A stretch of DNA of 62,566 nt, taken from Lysobacteraceae bacterium. Lineage in GTDB: Bacteria; Pseudomonadota; Gammaproteobacteria; Xanthomonadales; Ahniellaceae. Position numbers and translations under genes: made by a program. The notes under the pieces were generated by a model. The model ran no database searches and was not told the origin of the DNA. It saw only the letters and a list, made by a program, of their open reading frames with translations. The stretch covers positions 1 to 62,566 of the forward strand of contig JAJTHZ010000010.1 of the NCBI GenBank assembly GCA_021299185.1, given 5' to 3'. Below are positions 8,379-17,379 of the stretch, piece by piece; within the stretch, counting starts at the first letter, position 1; every line of letters begins with the position of its first letter.

Positions 8379-10388
8379 TCAGCCGCCCGGCTCGAAGCCG
8401 CTCGACAGCAGGATGTCGCCGCCGATGCTGCCCAGCGGCTGGTCGGGAAACAGCAGCGCGGTGGGCCGCATCGGGTCGGTGTCGAGCAGGCGCGTGACCG
8501 GCTGTCCCGCGGCATTGCGTTCGACCAGGTACACCGCACCGGCGGGACGCGCGAGCAGGTTCAGCACGCCGACGCCCGGCAGCGTGGCCTGGATGGTGCG
8601 CGCGGCACCGACGTTGGCGAAGGTGGTGACGATCCAGCGCTCGGCGCCGCGGCGCTTGCGGGCCAGCGCGTACGCGGTCGGGCCGTCGGGACTGGTGTTG
8701 CCGGCGACGGTGAGCGCGTACCACGGCACCGGCGGTGAATCGCTGCCGCCGTAGCGATAGGGATGCGTGCCACTGCCCTGCACGAGGTCGCCCTCGCGCA
8801 GGAAGCCGTCGAGGTAGGAGAACAGCGCATGCGCCTGCCCGAGGTCCATGTACTGCCACAGCCACAGCGGCAGCGTGCTGCCCACCGGCGCGCCGCGCAC
8901 CACCTGCTGCACGTAGGCATCGGTGTAGTCGAAATAGCCGTTGAGGCCGCCGATGAGGCCGGCGGTGAACAGGATCTTGGTGAAGCCCATCCAGCGCTCG
9001 CGGTCGGCGACCGGGCCGCCGCCGCCCCAGCCGGCCGAGAGCCAGCCGTACGTGAGCGGCTTGCCGGCGCGGATGCTGCCGCCGACGTTGTTGAGCATCG
9101 TGGTGACGATGTCCTGCGGGTCGCGGAGCGAGTTCAGGCCGGTGAAGCCGCGGTTGCCGTAGCCGAAGTAGAACTCGGGGCTGCCGTGGGTGGACACTTC
9201 GCCGGGCGCGAGGCCGTCCTCGTAGTAGTACATCCAGGTGTTCCAGCCGTTCCAGCGATTGCGCTCCGGCCCGAAGGCGTCGGAGTAGAGGCTGTACAGC
9301 GGGCCGGACGCGGCCCAGCGCGCGCGCGCGTCGACCTCCTCGCGGATGATGCGCTCGTGGCGCTTGTGTGCGCGCGAGTTGAGCCGAAGGATGGCGTAGT
9401 CGCGCGCACCGTTCGAGAACGCGGGGTTCTGGAAGCAGCTCGGATCGCGCGGATCGCTGCCGCCGGGCACCACCGGGAAGCCGGCGGCCGCGAGCACGTT
9501 GGGATCGACCAGCAGCGAGCACCAGTTGAAGCCGGGCACGCCGACGCCGTATTCGCCGCCGCTGGTGACCACGCTGGCCGGATATGCCGCGGTGATGCGG
9601 CCGACGCATTCGCCGTGGGGACGCGCCACGCTGCGCACCCAGGCCTCGGGTGCGACGGGGCTCATCGCCGGGCTGTTCGCGTTCGGCAATCGGTTGCCGG
9701 CGAGGTCGCGCAGCCACACGGTCTCCGGCGCGATCCCGACCCACTGCGAGGACTGGCTGCCGTACCCGGGCAGGATGTTGGCCATGCCCACGATCAGCGG
9801 ATAGCGCCCGTTGCTGGCGACGGCCGCGCCGAGCACGGTGTTGAGGTTCGATCCGTCGCCGCCGGGGTTCACCGTGCAGAAATCGGGATTGACCGCCACC
9901 TGCAGCCCGAAGCCCCAGTGGTCGGCCAGTTCGCGCGCCATCGGGAAGTGGTGCTCGATCATGCCGCCCAGCGGCGCCAGCGCATGGCCCTGGCGATGCG
10001 CCGGGCGCAGCGTGTTCTGCAGGTGGTCGAGCGCGGTCGCGCTGGCGGGCGCGGCCCAGGTGGATGCCCGCAGGGTGATCCGCGTGCTGCGGGTGCCGGC
10101 GGCGCTGCCGCCGGTGGACACGCTTTCGATCACGTAGTCGCCCGGATCGAGCATCGCCAGTCCAACCTGGGCACCCTCGGTCGCCGACAGCGCCACGCCA
10201 CCCGCGGACGCGATGACGCGCCAGGTGGTGGCGGTGGTGCCGGCCGGCGCGCGCAGGATGGCGCGGTGGGCCGGCAGGGTGATGGCGGCGGTGGCGCCTG
10301 CATCGACCACGGGCACGGTCTGGGCGGACGCGGCGGACGCCGCGATGAACAGGCACAGGAGGGCGGCAAGCCGGGTCAGCGGGCGCAT
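8379..10388 (-). CDS. Large secreted protein with C-terminal SSGFEPGG tag, hydrolase-like
   Basis: 669 residues with a clear signal peptide (cleavage near SAASAQ). An N-terminal beta domain of about 90 residues is followed by a long aromatic-rich region with conserved-looking pieces: W-N-T-W-M-Y-Y-Y-E-D-G, G-S-P-E-F-Y-F-G-Y-G-N, G-W-L-S-A-G-W-G-G-G-G, and T-A-G-L-I-G-G-L-N-G-Y-F-D-Y. This style is that of glycoside-hydrolase-like (alpha/beta)8 barrels, but I cannot place it in a family. A last beta domain ends in D-I-L-L-S-S-G-F-E-P-G-G, one of four such tags in this window. It lies 180 bp downstream of the CadC-like regulator on the same strand, so regulation by that protein is possible. Confidence 0.72.
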   Translation of the reverse strand: MRPLTRLAALLCLFIAASAASAQTVPVVDAGATAAITLPAHRAILRAPAGTTATTWRVIASAGGVALSATEGAQVGLAMLDPGDYVIESVSTGGSAAGTRSTRITLRASTWAAPASATALDHLQNTLRPAHRQGHALAPLGGMIEHHFPMARELADHWGFGLQVAVNPDFCTVNPGGDGSNLNTVLGAAVASNGRYPLIVGMANILPGYGSQSSQWVGIAPETVWLRDLAGNRLPNANSPAMSPVAPEAWVRSVARPHGECVGRITAAYPASVVTSGGEYGVGVPGFNWCSLLVDPNVLAAAGFPVVPGGSDPRDPSCFQNPAFSNGARDYAILRLNSRAHKRHERIIREEVDARARWAASGPLYSLYSDAFGPERNRWNGWNTWMYYYEDGLAPGEVSTHGSPEFYFGYGNRGFTGLNSLRDPQDIVTTMLNNVGGSIRAGKPLTYGWLSAGWGGGGPVADRERWMGFTKILFTAGLIGGLNGYFDYTDAYVQQVVRGAPVGSTLPLWLWQYMDLGQAHALFSYLDGFLREGDLVQGSGTHPYRYGGSDSPPVPWYALTVAGNTSPDGPTAYALARKRRGAERWIVTTFANVGAARTIQATLPGVGVLNLLARPAGAVYLVERNAAGQPVTRLLDTDPMRPTALLFPDQPLGSIGGDILLSSGFEPGG

Positions 10389-10568
10389 GGGTTCGGGGCT
10401 CCGGTCGATTCGGTGTCCGCGGTTGCGGCGACCTTCGGGGAGGTACCTGACGTTGCCGTTCCGCGAACCGGCATCGTGGGCTGGCCGCCCGCCCGAGGCT
10501 TCACGATTCGGTTTGGTTTTGATCACGACCGGCGGCCGGAACGTGCGCACCGCCACATTTCCGCAAGA

Positions 10569-13076
10569 TCACCGCGGGTCGACAGCGGTGTCTCCCGCGC
10601 TGACGCCGGCCCCCGAGTCGGCGGGCTCCGCGAGGCCGGCGTGTTTCGCGAGCCGGCGCAGCACGGCGTCGCCGGACGCCGTGCGGGCCGCCCACCAGGC
10701 GCTCGCCGCCGGTCCGTCGGGCGCGTCACGGGCCGCGATCAGGCCCAGCAGTGCGCCGAGCCAGCCTTCGTCCGACGGGGCGACCTCGGGCGCTTCGGTG
10801 CAGGCCCCGCGCGCGGCGGACGAGGCGCCGACGAGGCAGCGCAGGGCGAGCAATTCGGCGCGCTGCCGCGAGGGCGGCCGGGCCCAGGGTTCGTCGAGCA
10901 GGCGGGCCAGGGTCGCATCGGCGGCTTCGGGGCCGGCGACCACCGCGACCGCGGGCGCGAGCAGGCGCTGCGCGTCGGCGCGATCGCTGGCCTGTACCGC
11001 GAACGCGTCGGCTTCGGCCTGCCGCAGGTGTTCGCGCGCGGCGGTCACCGCGCCCTGGCGATGCTCGAACAGCGCGAGCGCGGCGTGCAGGGCGGCCCGC
11101 CACGCGAGGTCTTCATCGCTGCTGGCGCCGGCCAGCGCGGCGAGGCAATCGCGCAGCGCGGGCGCGGCCGCGGCGCCGTCGATGCGCTGCACGTCCAGTG
11201 ACAGCGCCTCGCATTCGAGCTGCCCGTGGCCGTCGATGCCGTCCTCGCGCGCCTGCGCGGCGGCGCGGCGGGTCAGCGCGATCGCGCCGGGCAGGTCGTC
11301 GAGCGCGCGCCGCACGATGGCGCGCGCGCGGGTCAGGCGCCAGCGCTCGGAGGCGCGGTTGGCGAGCGCGAACTCGATGCCGGCCTCGACCTCGGGATTG
11401 CCCAGCTCGCGCGCCTGCCGGCGCACGGCGTCGTAGTCCTCGAACGCGGGCTCGATGCCGGCCCAGGCGGCGCTGCCCAGTTGCAGGGCGCGCGCGCGCA
11501 GTGCCTCGTGGGCGGCGCCGGCGCGGTCGTACCAGGCGATCGCCTCGGCGCGCACCGCCTGCGCCTCGGCATAGCGGGCCTGGCGGTTGAGCACGTCGGC
11601 GCGCGCCATCCGCGATTCGGCGGCGAGGTCGGCGAAGGCGTGGCGTTCGGCCGACGCCTGCATCTCCTGCGCCAGCGCCAGCGCCGCATCAGGTTGGCCG
11701 CCGACCACCGCGAGCCGCATGCGCTGGCCGAGCCAGCGCGTGCGCCAGCGCGGCGACAAACCCGCGGGATCGACCGCGGCCAGGGTCGCCGTGGCCGCCT
11801 CGAGCTGGCCGGCGGCGGTCTGGCTGGCGGCCAGCAGCAGGGTCCATTCGATGTCGCCGGGCTGGCGTTCGAGCAATCGTCGCGCCTGCGCGACCGCCTC
11901 GTCGTGGCGGTTGAGCAGGGTCAGCATCTGCTGCGCGACCAGGGCATGCCCGGGGTCGGCTGCATCGAGCCGAGCCAGCGCTTCGCGCGCGTGCGACAGG
12001 GCGAGGTCGCGATAGCCCAGCCGATGCAGGGTGCGGGCCAGCGCGTGGTGCGCGAGCGCGAACTGTGGCGCGGCCGCGACCGCGCGCTCGAACGCCGAGC
12101 GTGCGGCAACCAGGCGGCCTTCGCCGAGCGCCTGCACGCCGGCGGTGTAGTCGAACAGCGCCGCATCGTCGCGGGTGCGCGCATCGAGGTCGAACGACGG
12201 CAGGCCACCGAGGCGACGGCGCAGCTCGGCCTGCAGGCGCGGCAGGGCCTCGAACAGACGGTCGCCGGGCACGCTGTCGCGCCAGCGGGCATCGTGGCCG
12301 CCACCGCGCAAGCGCCACTCGACCGCGATCGCGGCGGGATCGGCGGGATCGCGGCGCACGGCGCCATCCAGCACCGGGAGCGCGGATGAGGTCGGCTCGG
12401 GTTCGATGTCGTCGCGCTGGCGCAGCGCGATGCCCGGCTGGCCGCGCAGGCGGGCGGCCAGCAGGTCGTGCAGCGCGTTGGCGGCCCAGGCGGGCGCCGC
12501 GTCGGTGCCCTCGGCGACGCGGACGCCGCTGATCGCGAGCCGCGGCCCCTCCGGCACCGGCGCCGGGCGCAGCAGCGCGATCGCGAGGGCGGACAGCAGG
12601 GCCAGCAGCAGTCCGATCCGCGACCCCCACTGGATTGCCCGTGCATGAGGCGACGCCGGCGGCGCGCGAGGCGGTGAGGGCTCCGCCGCGGGCGGATCGG
12701 TGGCCGCGCGGGCGGCGGTCGCATCGGTCGCCGCGGCGGGCGAAGGCGCGGTGGGCTGAGCCAGCGCCACCACGTCGGCATCCAGCGCATAGCCGACCTT
12801 GGCCACGGTGCGCACGAGGGCGGTGCCCTCCGGGCCGAGGCCGCGCCGCAGGACCAGCACCACCTGGCTCAGCGCGCCCTCGCTGACCTCGCTGCCATCG
12901 GGCCACAGCGCATCCATGATCGCGTCGCGGCGCAGCACCTCGCGCGGCGTGCCGGCGAGCAGCAGCAGCAGCGCGAAGGCGCGCGGGGGCAGCTCCACTT
13001 CCACGCCGTCGCGCAGCAGCCGGCGCGCGCGCGGGTCGAGCGTGAAGGAACCGAACTGCAGGATGTCGACGGGCAT
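10569..13076 (-). CDS. Membrane-anchored winged-helix transcriptional regulator with TPR sensor region (CadC-like)
   Basis: 835 residues. Residues about 1-105 are an OmpR/PhoB-type winged helix (F-G-S-F-T-L-D-P, L-L-R-D-G-V-E-V-E-L, T-V-A-K-V-G-Y). A proline/alanine linker leads to a single membrane segment near residues 150-170 (I-G-L-L-L-A-L-L-S-A-L-A-I-A-L-L). The remaining 650 residues are alanine-rich helical repeats of TPR type. By analogy with CadC-like regulators, the DNA-binding part is cytoplasmic and the repeat part senses signals outside the inner membrane without phosphorylation. The full-length frame and high GC argue for an intact gene. Its likely target is the secreted-protein gene downstream. 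Confidence 0.85.
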   Translation of the reverse strand: MPVDILQFGSFTLDPRARRLLRDGVEVELPPRAFALLLLLAGTPREVLRRDAIMDALWPDGSEVSEGALSQVVLVLRRGLGPEGTALVRTVAKVGYALDADVVALAQPTAPSPAAATDATAARAATDPPAAEPSPPRAPPASPHARAIQWGSRIGLLLALLSALAIALLRPAPVPEGPRLAISGVRVAEGTDAAPAWAANALHDLLAARLRGQPGIALRQRDDIEPEPTSSALPVLDGAVRRDPADPAAIAVEWRLRGGGHDARWRDSVPGDRLFEALPRLQAELRRRLGGLPSFDLDARTRDDAALFDYTAGVQALGEGRLVAARSAFERAVAAAPQFALAHHALARTLHRLGYRDLALSHAREALARLDAADPGHALVAQQMLTLLNRHDEAVAQARRLLERQPGDIEWTLLLAASQTAAGQLEAATATLAAVDPAGLSPRWRTRWLGQRMRLAVVGGQPDAALALAQEMQASAERHAFADLAAESRMARADVLNRQARYAEAQAVRAEAIAWYDRAGAAHEALRARALQLGSAAWAGIEPAFEDYDAVRRQARELGNPEVEAGIEFALANRASERWRLTRARAIVRRALDDLPGAIALTRRAAAQAREDGIDGHGQLECEALSLDVQRIDGAAAAPALRDCLAALAGASSDEDLAWRAALHAALALFEHRQGAVTAAREHLRQAEADAFAVQASDRADAQRLLAPAVAVVAGPEAADATLARLLDEPWARPPSRQRAELLALRCLVGASSAARGACTEAPEVAPSDEGWLGALLGLIAARDAPDGPAASAWWAARTASGDAVLRRLAKHAGLAEPADSGAGVSAGDTAVDPR

Positions 13077-13180
13077 GCGGGGGTGGGCGTTCCTGGCGCG
13101 GCGGTCCGCGCTGCGGGACCGAGCAGGCTAGCGCGTGCGGCTTGCAGGCTTCGTGCACGCCACCGCAGGATGCCGTCGGC

Positions 13181-14044
13181 TCAGCGCAACACCACGGTCC
13201 GCGCGCCGTCGATGAACACCCGGTGCTCGGCGTGCCAGCGCACGGCGCGGTTGAGCACCACGCTCTCGATGTCGTGGCCGATGGCGACCATGTCGGCCGG
13301 GGTAACGGCGTGGTCGACGCGCTCGACGCCCTGCTCGATGATCGGGCCCTCGTCGAGGTCGGGCGTGACGTAGTGCGCGGTCGCACCGATGATCTTGACC
13401 CCGCGCGCGTGCGCCTGGTGGTAGGGCTTGGCGCCCTTGAAGCTCGGCAGGAAGGAGTGGTGGATGTTGATCGCGCGGCCTTCGAGCGCGCGGCAGGTGT
13501 CGTCGCCGAGGATCTGCATGTAGCGCGCGAGCACCAGCAGTTCGGCGCGCAAGGTGCCGAACAGCTCCAGCATCCGCGCCTCCTGCGCGGCCTTGCCACC
13601 GGGCGCGATCGGCAGATGGTGGAAGGGCAGTTCGTGCCATTCGACCATGCCGCGGAAGGTGTCGTGGTTGGACACCACGCCGACGATGTCGACCGGCAGG
13701 GTGCCGTTGCGCCAGCGGTGCAGCAGGCTGTTGAGGCAGTGACCCTGCTTCGACACCGCGACCAGCACGCGCGGGCGGCGCGCGCCGTCGTGCAGCGCCC
13801 AGCGCATGTCGAAGCGCGCGGCGCGCGGCGCGAACGCGTCACGCAGGGCATCGAGCGAGGGCATGCCGCGGCCGTCGTCGTGGAAGGCCGTGCGCATGAA
13901 GGACCGCCGCGCGTCGGCGTCGATGTGGTGGCGTGCCTCGGCGATGTTGGCGTGGTGGTCGGCGAGGAAGGACGCCACCGCGGCGACCACGCCAGGGCGG
14001 TCGGGGCAGTCGAGGGCCAGCACGTGGTTGGTCGGGGCGCGCAT
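13181..14044 (-). CDS. purU: Formyltetrahydrofolate deformylase
   Basis: 287 residues, normal length. An N-terminal ACT domain (A-L-D-C-P-D-R-P-G-V-V) is followed by a formyltransferase-fold domain with the deformylase signature N-I-H-H-S-F-L-P-S-F-K-G-A, G-A-T-A-H-Y-V-T and D-L-D-E-G-P-I-I. The enzyme hydrolyses 10-formyl-THF to formate and THF in the cytoplasm, adjusting one-carbon balance and supplying formate. It is divergent from the Rieske oxygenase gene, with 130 bp between starts. In bacteria that degrade betaines, purU often sits with demethylation genes, because oxidised methyl groups load the folate pool. That link is inferred here from position. Confidence 0.93.
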   Translation of the reverse strand: MRAPTNHVLALDCPDRPGVVAAVASFLADHHANIAEARHHIDADARRSFMRTAFHDDGRGMPSLDALRDAFAPRAARFDMRWALHDGARRPRVLVAVSKQGHCLNSLLHRWRNGTLPVDIVGVVSNHDTFRGMVEWHELPFHHLPIAPGGKAAQEARMLELFGTLRAELLVLARYMQILGDDTCRALEGRAINIHHSFLPSFKGAKPYHQAHARGVKIIGATAHYVTPDLDEGPIIEQGVERVDHAVTPADMVAIGHDIESVVLNRAVRWHAEHRVFIDGARTVVLR

Positions 14045-14174
14045 GGGCCCACGCTACGGGGACCGCGGGTGCGGCGCAACAGCGGCGCCGCGGCGCGCCG
14101 ATCCGGCCCGTGACGGCGGCGTGGCAAAGGCGGCAAGATCGGATCTGCCCGATCCCGCCGCGTGGACGCCCCGC

Positions 14175-15287
14175 ATGAGCCCCCCGGTCATCGACCTGCT
14201 GCGCCAGTACGACCCGAGCCTGCCGCTGGCGGAGGCCTCGACCATCCCCTCGTCGTGGTACCTCGACGAGCGCATCCTGGCGCTGGAGTCGCGCACGACC
14301 TTTTCGCGCACCTGGCAACTGGTCGCGCGGGCCGACCAGGTGCGCAGTCCCGGCGAGTACGTCACCGCCGAGGTCGCCGGCGAGCCCATCGTGGTGGTGC
14401 GCGGCGACGACGGCGTGCTGCGCGGGTTCTTCAACGTCTGCCGCCACCACGCCGCGGCGGTGATGACCGAACCCGCCGGCTGCGCGAAAAACCTGCGCTG
14501 CCCTTACCACGGCTGGACCTATGCGCTGGACGGTTCGCTCAAGGGCACGCCGAGTTTCGTCAGCGAGTGCCACTTTGACCGCGCCGCGCACGGTCTGGTG
14601 CCGGTGTCGGTGGCGACCTGGGAGCAGTGGGTGTTCGTGCGCCTCGACGCGCAGGGGCCGTCGCTGGAGGAATTCCTCGGCCCGCAACTGATCGCGGAAG
14701 TGGCCGCGCTGCGCCTCGACCGCCTGCACTGGTTCGAGCGCCGTCACTACTTCTTCGACTGCAACTGGAAAGTGTTCGTCGACAACTACCTCGACGGCGG
14801 CTACCACGTGCCGCACCTGCACAAGGGCCTCGACAGCGTGCTCGACTTCAAGAACTACACGATCGAGAACGGCGAGCGGCACTGCCTGCAGTCGAGCCCG
14901 ATGATGCGCGGCGACGATCCGCAGTTCGCCGCCGTGCGCGGCGGCGAGCGCGCGTACTACTACTGGCTGCACCCCAACTTCATGCTCAACTGGTACGAGG
15001 GCGTGATGGACACCAACCTGGTGCTGCCGCGCGGCATCGACCGCACCGAGGTGATCTTCGATTTCTGGTTCGCCGACGTGTCGGAGTCGGCGCGCGAGCG
15101 CAACCGCGCCAGCGTCGAAGTGGGCCAGATCATCCAGGACGAGGACATGGCGGTGTGCCGCTCGGTGCAGCGCGGCCTGCGCTCGCGCGCCTACCACGCC
15201 GGCCGGCTGTCGATCCGGCGCGAGGCCGGCGAGCACCTGTTCCACCGCCTGCTGCACGCCGACCTGATGGCCGGCGCGGCGGGCTGA
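14175..15287 (+). CDS. Rieske non-heme iron oxygenase, alpha subunit
   Basis: 370 residues. The Rieske 2Fe-2S ligands are Cys89-x-His91 (C-R-H-H) and Cys109-x2-His112 (C-P-Y-H-G-W). The catalytic domain has the mononuclear-iron signature D-N-Y-L-D-G-G-Y-H-V-P-H-L-H, which resembles choline monooxygenase and glycine-betaine or stachydrine demethylase oxygenases more than aromatic-ring dioxygenases. Such enzymes need a reductase, and none is encoded beside it. The divergent purU points to N-demethylation as the likely chemistry. The substrate is unknown; a ring-hydroxylating role is the alternative. Confidence 0.88.
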   Translation: MSPPVIDLLRQYDPSLPLAEASTIPSSWYLDERILALESRTTFSRTWQLVARADQVRSPGEYVTAEVAGEPIVVVRGDDGVLRGFFNVCRHHAAAVMTEPAGCAKNLRCPYHGWTYALDGSLKGTPSFVSECHFDRAAHGLVPVSVATWEQWVFVRLDAQGPSLEEFLGPQLIAEVAALRLDRLHWFERRHYFFDCNWKVFVDNYLDGGYHVPHLHKGLDSVLDFKNYTIENGERHCLQSSPMMRGDDPQFAAVRGGERAYYYWLHPNFMLNWYEGVMDTNLVLPRGIDRTEVIFDFWFADVSESARERNRASVEVGQIIQDEDMAVCRSVQRGLRSRAYHAGRLSIRREAGEHLFHRLLHADLMAGAAG

Positions 15288-15302
15288 CCCGCGCCGGCCG
15301 GC

Positions 15303-15707
15303 TCAGGCGGTCTTGCGCCGCCGCGCCTCGCCGACGATGCCGTCGACCGACTCCAGCACGGTCTTGACCTTGAACGGCTTGAGCAGCACGCGGCTCACGT
15401 CGCACTGCTTCATGCGCCGCGCGAGGTCGATGTCGCAATCGGCCGACATCACCACCACCGGCACCTGCGCGGGGCAGGCGAAGCCGCCGGCGCGCAGTTT
15501 GTCCAGCAGCGCGAGGGCCTGCTCGCGTTCGTCCAGTGACAGCAGCAGCCCGTCGTAGCGGGTGCCCGCGAGGCGCTGGGTCGCCGTCTCGATCGAGGCC
15601 GCCTCGTCGATGCGCGGCAGGTCCAGGCTGCGGCCGACCGCGACCACCGTCGAGCGGATCAGCCACTGCGGTTCGACCAGCAGCAGGTTCAGCTTCCCGC
15701 GCGCCAT
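15303..15707 (-). CDS. Receiver-domain protein lacking the phospho-acceptor aspartate
   Basis: 134 residues forming a single response-regulator receiver fold. Where the phosphorylated Asp is expected (Y-D-x-x-L-L-D-L) it has Y-D-G-L-L-L-S-L, so Ser57 replaces Asp. The acidic pair near residue 12 is reduced to V-E-P. The conserved switch Ser (V-M-S-A-D) and the Lys of L-L-K-P-F are kept. I infer a stand-alone pseudo-receiver that works without Asp phosphorylation, perhaps by protein contact. Its ATG at 15707 lies two bases after the stop of the GAF gene, so the two are co-transcribed and probably act together. Confidence 0.82.
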   Translation of the reverse strand: MARGKLNLLLVEPQWLIRSTVVAVGRSLDLPRIDEAASIETATQRLAGTRYDGLLLSLDEREQALALLDKLRAGGFACPAQVPVVVMSADCDIDLARRMKQCDVSRVLLKPFKVKTVLESVDGIVGEARRRKTA

Positions 15708-15709
15708 GT

Positions 15710-16225
15710 TCAGGCTCCGGCGGCGGTTGCGGCCGGTACGGTACCGGCGACCAGTTCCTGCACCACCAGGTCGCGCAGCGAGCCGAGGATGGCGAGGTCC
15801 ATGGGGTCGAGTTCGCGTGGGCGGGTGTCGATCACGCACAGCGTGCCGACCACGTGCCCCGACGGCAGCACCATCTGCGCGCCGGCATAGAACCGGATGT
15901 GCGGCGGGCCGACGACCAAGGGGTTGTCGGCGAAGCGATCGTCGCGCAGCGCGTCGGGGATCAGCAGGATCTCGCGCTCGAGCAGCGCATGGCCGCAGAA
16001 CGAGATGTCGCGCGCGGTCTCGCAGGCCGCAAGCCCGAAGCGCGACTTGAACCACTGGCAGTTGCGGTCGACCAGGCTGACCAGCGCGATCGGCACGTCG
16101 AACTCGTGCGCGGCGAAGGTCACGATGCGGTCGAAGCGCTCCTCGGGCGGGGTGTCGAGGATCAGCAGTTCGCGCAGCGCCTGCAGGCGCTGGGCGTCGT
16201 CGTGGGGGATGGGCGCGAGCTTCAT
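15710..16225 (-). CDS. GAF-domain sensor protein
   Basis: 171 residues, essentially one GAF domain. It carries the features of a widespread stand-alone or N-terminal GAF type: L-L-I-L-D-T-P-P-E-E-R-F-D-R-I, V-S-L-V-D-R-N-x-Q-W-F-K-S, S-F-C-G-H-A, D-x-R-F-A-D-N-P-L-V, I-R-F-Y-A-G and G-T-L-C-V-I-D. No output domain is attached, unlike many relatives that carry GGDEF or kinase domains. Partnering with the pseudo-receiver encoded immediately downstream is likely. The ligand is unknown. The gene is 121 bp downstream of the LysR gene and may have its own promoter there. Confidence 0.85.
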   Translation of the reverse strand: MKLAPIPHDDAQRLQALRELLILDTPPEERFDRIVTFAAHEFDVPIALVSLVDRNCQWFKSRFGLAACETARDISFCGHALLEREILLIPDALRDDRFADNPLVVGPPHIRFYAGAQMVLPSGHVVGTLCVIDTRPRELDPMDLAILGSLRDLVVQELVAGTVPAATAAGA

Positions 16226-16346
16226 GGGCGGCCGGGGCAGGCAAGTCCGTTGCACATGCGATATCGGCGCGTCGCGGCGGAAGTTGAGGGCGCGGCGCAG
16301 CCCGCGGCGTCGCCGCGGCGTGAACGACGCGCCGGCTTGCCGCCGC

Positions 16347-17297
16347 TCAGCGCGCGCGTCGCGCGCGCGTCCGCGGCGTGGCCGCCTGGGCCGCGATGTC
16401 GCGCAGCAGGTCGAACACGGTGCGCACCGCCGGCGCGGGTTCGCCACGGCGCCAGGCGAACATCACCCGGTACGGTGTGTCGACCGCGGCCAGCGGGCGC
16501 CAGGCGATGCCGGGGTGCGCCACCTGCGCCACCGGGGCCGGCAGCACGGCGACGCCGAGGCCGCCGGCGATGCACTGCAACAGCGTCTGCGCGCGATCGA
16601 CCTCGCGCATCGGGCCGTGCGCCACGCCGGCGGCGGCGAAGCGCTCGCGCAGCCATGCAGCGTAGCGCGGCGAGTGGCGCGCACCGACCACCACCAGCGG
16701 CGGCGCCGCGAGGTCGGTCCACTGCAGGCGACGGCGCGCGAGCAGGGGATGGCGCGGCGGCAGCGCGACCACCAGCGGCACCTGCAGCAGTTCGTGCAGG
16801 TCGAGGTCGTGGGCCGCCGATTCGGGCAGCATGCCGACCACGCCGGCATCGAGCCGGCCGTCGCGGATCGCCTGCCACTGTTCGCCGGGACCGGCGTCGA
16901 CCAGCACCACGTCGAGTTGCGGATGGCGCGCGTGCAGCGTCTCCAGCAGGCGCGGCAGCAGCCCCGCGGTGAGCAGTGACAGGCAGCCCAGGCGCACCGT
17001 GCCCGCGGTGCCGCGGGCCGCTTGCGCTGCGTGGCGGGCGAGCAGGTCGGCCTCGTGCAGCAGGCGCTCGGCGCCGGGGCGCAGCGCTGCGCCCGCGGCG
17101 GTCAGCGCGCAGCGATGGTGGTCGCGCACGAACAGCGGCGTGCCGAGGTCGGTCTCCAGCGCCTTGATCTTGCGGCTGAGCGCAGGCTGGGTGATGGCGA
17201 GCCGCTCCGCGGCGCGGCCGAAGCCGAGTTCCTCGGCCAGCACGAGGAAGGCGTGCAGGCAGTCGAGGTCGAGCACGGGGCGATGCGGAATCGGCAT
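16347..17297 (-). CDS. LysR-family transcriptional regulator
   Basis: 316 residues from the ATG at 17297. An N-terminal winged helix-turn-helix (L-D-C-L-H-A-F-L-V-L-A-E-E, T-Q-P-A-L-S-R-K-I-K-A-L-E) is followed by a LysR substrate-binding domain (G-T-V-R-L-G-C-L-S-L-L, D-A-G-V-V-G-M-L, G-G-L-G-V-A-V-L-P). It is divergent from the S41-like peptidase gene, with 82 bp between starts, the usual sign that it controls that gene. The C-terminus is short and very basic (R-T-R-A-R-R-A-R). The effector is unknown. Confidence 0.92.
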   Translation of the reverse strand: MPIPHRPVLDLDCLHAFLVLAEELGFGRAAERLAITQPALSRKIKALETDLGTPLFVRDHHRCALTAAGAALRPGAERLLHEADLLARHAAQAARGTAGTVRLGCLSLLTAGLLPRLLETLHARHPQLDVVLVDAGPGEQWQAIRDGRLDAGVVGMLPESAAHDLDLHELLQVPLVVALPPRHPLLARRRLQWTDLAAPPLVVVGARHSPRYAAWLRERFAAAGVAHGPMREVDRAQTLLQCIAGGLGVAVLPAPVAQVAHPGIAWRPLAAVDTPYRVMFAWRRGEPAPAVRTVFDLLRDIAAQAATPRTRARRAR

Positions 17298-17379
17298 GGA
17301 ATCCCCGCGTTTCGGGCATTTCCATCCTATCGACGCGCTGGCTAGAGTCTCAAGCGTTCCGACCCGGCCACGACCGACC

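Noticed and set aside
6283-10356. A 1357-codon open frame on the minus strand covering the epimerase, LysR and secreted-protein genes.
   Set aside because: Only its last quarter is a real protein (the epimerase). The rest is Arg/Ala/Gly-rich and overlaps well-supported genes in other frames, as expected at 70% GC.
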